Assembly: GCF_029948125.1 (NCBI RefSeq)
Contig: NZ_JASAMB010000022.1
Coordinates: forward strand, 1 to 64,000
DNA length: 64,000 nucleotides
Source of the DNA: Catellatospora sp. KI3
GTDB lineage: Bacteria > Actinomycetota > Actinomycetes > Mycobacteriales > Micromonosporaceae
Reading direction: 5' to 3'
In this document: one piece after another, positions 42,501 through 48,994 of the stretch
Layout: each line of letters opens with the position of its first letter
How positions within the stretch are numbered: position 1 is the stretch's first letter
Program-made: the position numbers and the translations under genes
Notes under the pieces: generated by a model
Seen by the model: only the letters and a program-made list of their open reading frames with translations
What the model was told of the DNA's origin: nothing
The model's database searches: none

Positions 42501-43789
42501 CCGCCGAGATCGACCTGGGCAGCGGTTGGAGCCACCCGCACGACCCGCAAGCCGGGCCGGTCCGGTGGTCCGGCGGGTTCGCCGGCCGGCTCCGGCCCGC
42601 CGCGTTCGTGCTGGCCGGGCTGCTGACGCTGATGTGCGCCGAGGCGGCCGGGCCCGTCCGGCCGGTCGTGGGGCTGGCGTCGATGGCGACGGTGCCGACC
42701 GCCGACGAGGCCATGGTGGTGACCGACGGCCTGCTGCTGGTGGCCGAGCGCGGCGCGCTGGCCGCGTTCGACCTGCGCGACGGCGCGCCGCGCTGGTCGG
42801 CGGTGCGGGAGATCCGCGCCGATCAGATCACGCTGGAGGTGCCGCCGGGATCGGGCGTGGTGCTGCTGCACGAGGGTGACCTGGCCCAGGACACGCAGCA
42901 GACCACGGCCTTCGAGATCGCCACCGGTCGGCAGGTCTGGCACCGGGACGCCTGGGTGGTCACCGCCGCCCAGGTCGGCTACGACCGGATGCTGCTCGTG
43001 GCGGGGGTGCCGACGGCCGTGCAGCGGGAGGTGATCGACCTGGCCACCGGTGCCGTGCGCTGGACCGTGCCGGAGACCGCGGTGCGGGGCGTGTCCGACG
43101 ACCCCGATCCGCTGTGCTGGTCGGCGGACGAATACGGGCAGGTGCGGGCGTACCGGCTGGCCGACGGGTCACCCGTGGCCGACGGGCACATCGCCGCGCT
43201 GCGGGACGTGCCGCCGAACCTGATCATCGAACGGGGCCTGCTCACGCCGGTCCGGTTCAACTGGGAGACGGGCGAGTCCCGCTACGACGTGCTGTCGTAC
43301 GACACCGCGACGTTCGCCGCCGTGCCCACGACGCCCGAGCTGATCGACGCGGTGCCGTGCGGGCGGCTGCGGTGCACCACCCGGCAGGCGGTGGAGTCGT
43401 TCGTCGTGCAGGTGCGCGACCCGGACAGCGGGGTGCTGCGCTACGAGCTGCGCCCCGGCCGGCTGCTGCGCGAGACGCCGGTCGGGTTCCTGGTCCTGGC
43501 GCCGGGCGTCACCCGGTTCGGCCTGCGCGCCGAGTCGCTGATCGACCCGGACACCGGGCACACCGTGCGGGTGCTGGCGCCGGGCTGGGAGGCGGCCGCC
43601 GCCGACACCTCCGGGACGGTGCTGCGCGAGGCCGCCGACCGGGTCCAGATCGGACGGCTCGAATCCGACGGTACGGTCCGGGTACTGGCCGAACTGCCGC
43701 CTCGTGTGCGACGGTGTCAGTACCTGTCCGGACTGCTGGCGTGCCACGACGCCGACGACCGGATCGCGCTGTGGCGGTTGACCGGCTGA
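42497..43789 (+). CDS. Membrane-anchored beta-propeller protein, paralogue 4 of 5
   Basis: 430 residues. Start VTAEIDLGSGWSHPHDP; the frame is open further upstream but that is shadow of paralogue 3. Helix around LRPAAFVLAGLLTLMCAEAA. Extracellular blades include LAAFDLRDGAPRWSAV and TTAFEIATGRQVWHRD. Cys pairs VPCGRLRC and RRCQYLSGLLACHDADDR. GTG 42497 overlaps the previous TGA (GTGA), which fixes the start and couples the two. An extra Cys lies in the helix (LMCAEAA). Function unknown. Confidence 0.82.
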   Translation: MTAEIDLGSGWSHPHDPQAGPVRWSGGFAGRLRPAAFVLAGLLTLMCAEAAGPVRPVVGLASMATVPTADEAMVVTDGLLLVAERGALAAFDLRDGAPRWSAVREIRADQITLEVPPGSGVVLLHEGDLAQDTQQTTAFEIATGRQVWHRDAWVVTAAQVGYDRMLLVAGVPTAVQREVIDLATGAVRWTVPETAVRGVSDDPDPLCWSADEYGQVRAYRLADGSPVADGHIAALRDVPPNLIIERGLLTPVRFNWETGESRYDVLSYDTATFAAVPTTPELIDAVPCGRLRCTTRQAVESFVVQVRDPDSGVLRYELRPGRLLRETPVGFLVLAPGVTRFGLRAESLIDPDTGHTVRVLAPGWEAAAADTSGTVLREAADRVQIGRLESDGTVRVLAELPPRVRRCQYLSGLLACHDADDRIALWRLTG

Positions 43790-43811
43790 CGCCGGCAGGC
43801 AGGAGGTCGCG

Positions 43812-45104
43812 ATGACGGCTCTCATCGACCTCGGCGAGGAGCACGCTCCCGCCGACGACGACCCGCCCGGCGCGCCGCGCCTGTCGCTGTGGCAGCGGCG
43901 CTGGACCGGCCTGGCCGTCTGCGTGGCGCTGCTGCTGGCGGCGGTGGCCACCGAGCGGCTGCCGCCGGGTCCGCTGCGCGGCCCGGTGCACATCCAGGAC
44001 GCCCTCGTCGGCTCGGTGGCGCTCGTCGACGACCTGCTGCTGCTCGCCCGCCGTCGCGAGGACGGCGGGCGCGACCTGGCCGCCGTGGACACCCGCGACG
44101 GCCGCCAGCGCTGGCGGATCCCGCTGCAGGGCGGCTCGCCCGAGGTGTACGGGGCCTGGGCCGCCGACGGCGTGCTGCTGGTGTCGGTGCTGGACGGCTC
44201 GGCGGCCGAGCGGCCCTGGTCGACGTACGCGGTGGACCGGCAGACCGGGCTGCTCTACTGGCGGGACGCGTCGATCGCGGTGGGCACCCGGATCGACGGC
44301 GGGCAGCCGGTCACGCTGATGGTGGGCGTGGACCCGGCGGCCGACTGGTTCGTCAGCCGCGACGTGCGCACCGGCCGCGAACTGTGGCGGGTCTCCTACA
44401 CCACCGGCCAGGACTGGAGCCTCTACGAGGTGGGCGGGCGGATCGCCGGGTTCGTACTGGTCGACATGGGGCAGCGGCGCCGGGTTCGGGTGGTCGGGGC
44501 CGACGGGACCACCCGGGCCGAGCGGGAGCTGCCCGCGGACACCGGGGCGGTGCAGCAGGCGGACGGGGCGCTGCTGGTCTCGTACGAGGACAAGGGTGTG
44601 CCCAGGGTCGCCTCGCTGCGCCTGCCCGGTCTGGAACCGGGCTGGGACGTGCCCAACCCGGCCCGGCGCAGCTCGGTGTACGTCTCCGACTGCCGCCCGT
44701 CGGTGTGCGTCAACGACGGCGACCTGCTGTGGCTGCTCGACGCCGCGACCGGCGGGGTCCGCTGGTACGGCCGCATGGACGGGTTCTTCCCGGCCGCGCC
44801 GGGGGTGCTCAACGCGGGCATACACGACACTCCCGGCTACAGCCTGCTGCGCGACTCCGCCACCGGCGAGGTGCTGGTGCGGCTGCGCGACTGGCAGGTC
44901 GTCGGCTACGACGGCCGCCTGCTGCTGCTGTCGAACCAGCAGAGCCGGCGCACCTGGTTCGGCACCTTCGACCCGGCCCGTCCGGGCCCGGTGCGGGTGC
45001 TCGGCGCGGGCGGCCCGACCCTGGACCGCTGCTGGCTGACCCAGGGCACGGTGGCCTGCCGCGCCCTGCTCGGCGGCCTGGACGTCTACCGCTACCTGCC
45101 CTGA
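43812..45104 (+). CDS. Membrane-anchored beta-propeller protein, paralogue 5 of 5
   Basis: 430 residues and the most diverged paralogue. The motif is MTALIDLGEEHAPADDD, without the Trp found in the others. Helix WTGLAVCVALLLAAVATERL. Blades include LAAVDTRDGRQRWRIP and TYAVDRQTGLLYWRDA. Cys pairs are SDCRPSVCV and DRCWLTQGTVACRA, the same positions as in the others but different context. GCAGGAGGTCGCG before ATG gives an SD. Followed by a family C palindrome and then the two-component system genes on the same strand, which may or may not be co-transcribed. Confidence 0.8.
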   Translation: MTALIDLGEEHAPADDDPPGAPRLSLWQRRWTGLAVCVALLLAAVATERLPPGPLRGPVHIQDALVGSVALVDDLLLLARRREDGGRDLAAVDTRDGRQRWRIPLQGGSPEVYGAWAADGVLLVSVLDGSAAERPWSTYAVDRQTGLLYWRDASIAVGTRIDGGQPVTLMVGVDPAADWFVSRDVRTGRELWRVSYTTGQDWSLYEVGGRIAGFVLVDMGQRRRVRVVGADGTTRAERELPADTGAVQQADGALLVSYEDKGVPRVASLRLPGLEPGWDVPNPARRSSVYVSDCRPSVCVNDGDLLWLLDAATGGVRWYGRMDGFFPAAPGVLNAGIHDTPGYSLLRDSATGEVLVRLRDWQVVGYDGRLLLLSNQQSRRTWFGTFDPARPGPVRVLGAGGPTLDRCWLTQGTVACRALLGGLDVYRYLP

Positions 45105-45128
45105 CCGGCACCGCCGCGGCACGCGCAA

Positions 45129-45203
45129 GATCAGCTAAGTTGCCGGGCGATCGGGCGCTCGAAGTGCCCTTCGCCGCCCGATTGCCCGGCAACTTGAACG
45201 ATC
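45129..45203. repeat. Family C palindromic element, copy 1
   Basis: 75 bp. Arms of 29 bases (45129-45157, 45175-45203) match at 24 positions; the strongest part is AAGTTGCCGGGC with GCCCGGCAACTT, both starting or ending at GATC. It lies between paralogue 5 and the response regulator gene. Confidence 0.85.
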
Positions 45204-45300
45204 AAGCGGCACCGCCGAACGCGTCAAGATTTCACGTCCTGGCAGTGGCCCTCTATCTTCGTTTGCGACGGGGTGAGGCGTCGAAGGGAGTGTGCTGGGC

Positions 45301-45981
45301 GTGCGGGTGCTGGTGGTGGAGGACGAGCGGCATCTGGCCGACGCGATCGCGCGCGGGCTGCGGCGCCAGGGACTGGCCGTCGACGTCGCGTACGACGGCA
45401 GCACCGGCCACGAGATGGCCTTCGTCACCCGGTACGACGTGGTCGTGCTCGACCGGGACCTGCCCGGCATGCACGGCGACCAGCTCTGCGCCGAACTGGT
45501 CCGCTCCGGGCAGCTGACCCGGGTGCTGATGCTGACCGCCAGCGGCAGCGTCGCCGAGCGGGTCGAGGGGCTGAGCCTGGGCGCCGACGACTACCTGCCC
45601 AAGCCGTTCGCCTTCGACGAGCTGGTGGCGCGGGTGCACGCGCTGGGCCGCCGGGCCACCCCGGTCACCCCGCCGGTGCTGCGCGCCGGCGACCTGGAAC
45701 TCGACCCGGCCAAGCGCACCGTCACCCGGGCCGGGACGCTGATCGACCTGACCAACAAGGAGTTCGGCGTGCTGGAGGAGCTGCTGCGGGCCCGCGGCGG
45801 CGTCGTCTCCACCGAGGAGCTGCTGGAGCGGGTCTGGGACGCCAACACCGACCCGTTCACCACCATCGTGCGGGTGACCATGCGCACCCTGCGCATGAAG
45901 ATCGGCCTGCCGGCGCTGATCGAGACGCTGGTCGGGGCGGGCTACCGCATCCCGCTGGCGGGGCAGGAGCAGGACGCGTGA
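45301..45981 (+). CDS. OmpR-family response regulator
   Basis: 226-residue DNA-binding regulator. Receiver domain: MRVLVVEDERHLADAIARGL with the acidic pair, phospho-acceptor Asp51 in VVLDRDLPGMHGD, Thr in LMLTASG and Lys in YLPKPFAFDEL. The winged helix at the C-terminus shows LTNKEFGVLEELLRARGG, VVSTEELLERVWD and VRVTMRTLRMKIG. GTG 45301 has AGGGAG 10 bases before it; GTG 45292 would be only one base from that SD. Its stop overlaps the histidine kinase start (TGATG). Target genes may include the neighbouring propeller array, which is an inference from position. Confidence 0.93.
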   Translation: MRVLVVEDERHLADAIARGLRRQGLAVDVAYDGSTGHEMAFVTRYDVVVLDRDLPGMHGDQLCAELVRSGQLTRVLMLTASGSVAERVEGLSLGADDYLPKPFAFDELVARVHALGRRATPVTPPVLRAGDLELDPAKRTVTRAGTLIDLTNKEFGVLEELLRARGGVVSTEELLERVWDANTDPFTTIVRVTMRTLRMKIGLPALIETLVGAGYRIPLAGQEQDA

Positions 45982-47144
45982 TGCGGCAGCGTACGCAACC
46001 GGTGCGGCCCAAGCGGCGGCTGCGCCCGACGCTGCGGCTGCGGCTGACCCTGCTCAACGCGGTGCTGCTGGTCGGTGCCGGGGCGCTGCTGCTGCTGATG
46101 GCCTGGCTGATCACCGCCGACCTGCTGAACCCGGCCGACTCGCTGCCGCCGGGCACCATCGTGACCCTGGCCGACGGCCAGGTGATGGACGCCCAGCGGT
46201 GGCAGGACTCGCTGCTGGCGACCGCGCAGACGGAGCTGTTCGCCAAGGGCGCGGCGGCCGTCGCGGCGATCAGCGTGGTCGGCGTGCTCGGCGCGTACGC
46301 CGTGGTCGGCCGCGCGCTGCGCCCGCTGCACCAGGTCACCGCCACCGCGCAGAAGCTCGGCGGCGAGACCATGGACCAGCGCATCAACTACGCCGGGGCC
46401 GACGACGAGGTGGCCGAGCTCGCCGACACGTTCGACCAGATGCTGGACCGGCTCGGGGCGGCGTTCACGGCGCAGCAGCGCTTCGTCGCCAACGCGTCGC
46501 ACGAGCTGCGTACGCCGCTGGCGGTGATGCGTACCGAGATCGACGTCACGATGTCGGACCCGCAGGTGGACATCGCCGAGCTCAGGCGGATGGCCAACGT
46601 GGTCCGCGACGCCTCCGAGCGGGCCAACGCGCTGGTCGACGCGCTGCTGATGCTGGCCCGCAGCGAGGGCCGCACCGGCCTGCGCGCCGAACCGCTGGAC
46701 CTGGGCATGGGCGTGCGCGGGGCGCTGTCGGCAATGGACCGCGAGGTGCAGCGCATCAAGATCAATGTGAGCACCGACCTGGGCCCGGCCCCGGTCGTCG
46801 GCGACCCCAGCCTGCTGGACCGGCTCGCGGGCAACCTGATCGAGAACGCGGTCCGCTACAACCACCTCGGCGGCCGGATCTGGGTCAGCAGCGGCGTCGA
46901 CGGCGGGTACGCGCGGCTGATGGTCGGCAACACCGGTTTCAAGGTCGAGCAGGCCGACGTGGCCGGTCTGTTCGAACCGTTCCGCCGCGGCGGCCGCGAG
47001 CGCACCGGCGCGCGCGGCTCCGGGCTCGGGCTGTCGATCGTGCGGGCGGTGTGCCAGGCGCACGGCGGCACCGTCGGCGCGGTGGCGCTGCAGGGGGGTG
47101 GGATGGAGGTCACCATCGCGCTGCCTTTAGCGTCACAGCAATGA
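45981..47144 (+). CDS. Sensor histidine kinase
   Basis: 387-residue membrane kinase. Two helices (LTLLNAVLLVGAGALLLLMA near residue 25 and AAVAAISVVGVLGAYAVVG near residue 95) flank a short ~45-residue extracellular loop, so the sensor domain is small. HAMP follows, then HisKA with His174 in ANASHELRTPLAVMRTEID, and HATPase_c with NLIENAVRYN (N box), VGNTGFKVE and GARGSGLGLSIVRAV (G2). It is coupled by TGATG to the regulator gene and by ATGA to a VOC protein gene. The signal is unknown. A propeller partner next door could supply the sensing ectodomain. Confidence 0.93.
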   Translation: MRQRTQPVRPKRRLRPTLRLRLTLLNAVLLVGAGALLLLMAWLITADLLNPADSLPPGTIVTLADGQVMDAQRWQDSLLATAQTELFAKGAAAVAAISVVGVLGAYAVVGRALRPLHQVTATAQKLGGETMDQRINYAGADDEVAELADTFDQMLDRLGAAFTAQQRFVANASHELRTPLAVMRTEIDVTMSDPQVDIAELRRMANVVRDASERANALVDALLMLARSEGRTGLRAEPLDLGMGVRGALSAMDREVQRIKINVSTDLGPAPVVGDPSLLDRLAGNLIENAVRYNHLGGRIWVSSGVDGGYARLMVGNTGFKVEQADVAGLFEPFRRGGRERTGARGSGLGLSIVRAVCQAHGGTVGAVALQGGGMEVTIALPLASQQ

Positions 47145-47545
47145 CATCCCGCATCCGGCACATCACCGTGGACTGCGTCGACCCGTACGCGCTGTCGGGC
47201 TTCTGGAGTGAGGTCACCGGCTACCCGCGCCACCCCGACGACCGGCCCGACGACCCGGCGGCGCTGCTGATGTCCAGCGAGGACGACAGCCCCGACCTGC
47301 TGTTCATGGCCGTGTCCGAGGAGCGGCACGCCGCGCCGCGGACCGGCCACCACCGGTTCCACCTGGATGTGATGCCGACCGACCGGACCCGCGACGAGGA
47401 GGTCGACCGGCTGCTGGCGCTCGGGGCGATCCTGGTCGGCGACCACCGCAAGGCCGACGGCACGGGCTGGGTGGTGCTGGCCGACCCGGAGGGCAACGAG
47501 TTCTGCGTCGAACGCAGCCCCGCCGAGCGCGCCGCCTCCCTCTGA
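47141..47545 (+). CDS. VOC family protein, coupled to the histidine kinase
   Basis: 134-residue protein of the vicinal-oxygen-chelate (glyoxalase/bleomycin-resistance) fold. RIRHITVDCVDPYALSGFWS opens the first beta-alpha-beta unit, HHRFHLDVMP holds a likely metal His, and DGTGWVVLADPEGNEFCV ends the second unit with a Glu. Activity unknown. ATG 47141 overlaps the kinase stop (ATGA), an unusual link of a small binding or resistance protein to a two-component system. It ends 5 bases from a convergent paralogue that shares 17 identical residues in this last motif. Confidence 0.85.
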   Translation: MTSRIRHITVDCVDPYALSGFWSEVTGYPRHPDDRPDDPAALLMSSEDDSPDLLFMAVSEERHAAPRTGHHRFHLDVMPTDRTRDEEVDRLLALGAILVGDHRKADGTGWVVLADPEGNEFCVERSPAERAASL

Positions 47546-47550
47546 GCTCG

Positions 47551-47949
47551 TCACGGCCTCGGGCCCGCGGCGACCTCCGCTTCACTGCGCAGGATGCAGA
47601 ACTCGTTGCCCTCGGGATCGGCCAGCACGACCCAGCCGGTCCCGTCCGGGTTGCGCCGGTCGTCGACGGTGGTCGCGCCCAGCCCGATCAGCCGGGCCAG
47701 CTCCTCGTCGCGAGTGCCCTCAGCCGGGCGCAGGTCGAGATGGATCCGGTTCTTGACCTGCTTCACGTCCGGTACGTCGATGAACAGCAGCCGGTGCCTG
47801 CCGTCCCGCGAGAAGATCATGCACTCCTCGTGCCCCGGCAGGTTCGGATCGGCGGGGTCCTCGACGTAGTCCAGCACGCCCTGCCACCACCGCGACAGCT
47901 CGAACGCGTCAGCCGAGTCCACCGTCGTGTGCGAAACAAACGAAGTCAC
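47551..47949 (-). CDS. VOC family protein, convergent paralogue
   Basis: 132 residues. SFVSHTTVDSADAFELSRWW, IHLDLRPAEGTRDEELARLI and DGTGWVVLADPEGNEFCIL give the VOC fold with conserved His and Glu positions. It is the closest relative of the plus-strand gene 5 bases away, tail to tail, so the pair likely arose by inverted duplication. GTG 47949 is supported by GGGAGG 8 bases before it; the frame open beyond is noise. Function unknown, possibly sequestration or modification of a small molecule. Confidence 0.85.
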   Translation of the reverse strand: MTSFVSHTTVDSADAFELSRWWQGVLDYVEDPADPNLPGHEECMIFSRDGRHRLLFIDVPDVKQVKNRIHLDLRPAEGTRDEELARLIGLGATTVDDRRNPDGTGWVVLADPEGNEFCILRSEAEVAAGPRP

Positions 47950-48018
47950 CCCCGCATCCTCCCAGCCCCACCGCCCCCGCGCCGCCCCCACCGCCCCGCC
48001 CGCCGCGCGGCCGTTCAA

Positions 48019-48093
48019 GATCGCGCAACTTGCCGGGCAATCGGGCGAACTCATCCCCAAGATACGCACGACTGCCAGGCAAGTTGAGCGATC
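48019..48093. repeat. Family C palindromic element, copy 2
   Basis: 75 bp, the same length as copy 1. Arms 48019-48047 and 48065-48093 match at 25 of 29 positions: GATCGCGCAACTTGCCGGGC with GCCAGGCAAGTTGAGCGATC. It lies between the start of the second VOC gene and the vapB promoter. Confidence 0.85.
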
Positions 48094-48105
48094 TGGGCCG
48101 ATGGG

Positions 48106-48135
48106 ATGATATCGTGAGTGGCGAATCATGATATC
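48106..48135. promoter_or_regulatory. Paired ATGATATC sites, probable vapB operator
   Basis: ATGATATC occurs at 48106-48113 and 48128-48135, a centre-to-centre distance of 22 bp, about two helical turns. Each contains the palindrome GATATC. They lie 22-52 bases before the vapB start, where a VapBC complex would be expected to repress its own promoter. The AT-rich sites stand out from the GC-rich surroundings. Confidence 0.6.
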
Positions 48136-48157
48136 AAGATCAGGATTGGGGTGGGGT

Positions 48158-48358
48158 ATGCGGACTGTGATCAATCTTGACGACGACGCTTGCGTCGAGG
48201 TGATGGAGCTGCTCGGGGTGCGTACGAAGACCGACGCGGTCAACGCGGCGCTGCGTGACATCCTGCGCCGTCGCCGTCTCCGGGTGCTGCTGGAGAGCAC
48301 CGCCCACATTCCCGTCATCGAGGACCCGGAAGCGCACTACCGGGCCGCCAACCGGTAG
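48158..48358 (+). CDS. vapB: VapB-type antitoxin
   Basis: 66-residue antitoxin. MRTVINLDDDACVEVMELLG is the ribbon-helix-helix DNA-binding part, continuing TKTDAVNAALRDILRRRRLR. The C-terminal tail STAHIPVIEDPEAHYRAANR should wrap the toxin. GGGGTGGGG before ATG 48158 is the SD; a longer frame from 48128 lacks one. Eight bases separate it from the PIN-domain toxin gene. Two ATGATATC repeats upstream fit autorepression. Confidence 0.85.
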   Translation: MRTVINLDDDACVEVMELLGVRTKTDAVNAALRDILRRRRLRVLLESTAHIPVIEDPEAHYRAANR

Positions 48359-48366
48359 GTGGCGAG

Positions 48367-48801
48367 ATGGCAGCCGCAGTCCGCTACCCGTTCCCCATCT
48401 ACCTGGTCGACACTTCTGTCTGGGCCCGCCGTACACAGCCGACCGTGTCCGCGGCGCTCGCCGAACTCACCCGGTCGGGCGAGCTGGGCACCTGCGCCCT
48501 GTTGACGGCCGAAGTCTGCTACAGCGCGCGCAACAGCGAGGAGTACGGGCAGCTGCGCGCCCTGCTGGACGCGACGATCATGCTCAACGGCGACGACCTG
48601 ATCGAGGAGAAGGCGCTCGCGGCGCAGGCGAAGCTGGCTGCCGAGGGCCAGCACCGGACCTCGGTCGTCGGCCTGTTCGTCGCGGCGGTCGCCGCCGCCC
48701 ATGACGCCGTGGTCCTGCACTACGACAGCGACTACGAGCGCATCTGCGCCGCGCTGGGCACCCGTGCCCAGTGGGTGGTGCCGCGAGGCTCGGTTGCGTA
48801 G
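48367..48801 (+). CDS. vapC: VapC-type PIN-domain ribonuclease toxin
   Basis: 144-residue PIN protein. YLVDTSVWARRTQP gives the first catalytic Asp, LLTAEVCYSARN the Glu, and VVLHYDSDYERICAALG near the end the last acidic residues. The third position, usually an Asp in a 'D-x-x-I-A-A' run, reads VVGLFVAAVAAAHD here, so one acidic residue may be missing or shifted; in many PIN toxins only three are essential. Such toxins cleave tRNA or rRNA. It follows vapB by 8 bases and ends before a family B palindrome. Confidence 0.85.
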   Translation: MAAAVRYPFPIYLVDTSVWARRTQPTVSAALAELTRSGELGTCALLTAEVCYSARNSEEYGQLRALLDATIMLNGDDLIEEKALAAQAKLAAEGQHRTSVVGLFVAAVAAAHDAVVLHYDSDYERICAALGTRAQWVVPRGSVA

Positions 48802-48905
48802 TCGCGCCCGGCCGCGACCTCCCCGGCGCGCCGAAATCGAAGCTGCCCGGCGGTGGATGGGCGATGTCCGGCCGCTGCCTCCACCCGACATCGCGATCAC
48901 GCAAT

Positions 48906-48972
48906 GATGATCGCCGCCTGCGGGCGGAAGGCGGGGTTTGAGCCCGTGTTCCGACCGCAGACGGCGATCATC
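48906..48972. repeat. Family B palindromic element between vapC and fadB
   Basis: 67 bp. Arms of 24 bases (48906-48929, 48949-48972) match at 22 positions, starting GATGATCGCCGCCTGCGG and ending CCGCAGACGGCGATCATC, with a 19-base loop. The genes on either side converge, so it may also act as a terminator. Confidence 0.85.
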
Positions 48973-48994
48973 GAAAGCGCCCCGCGCGCGGCGG

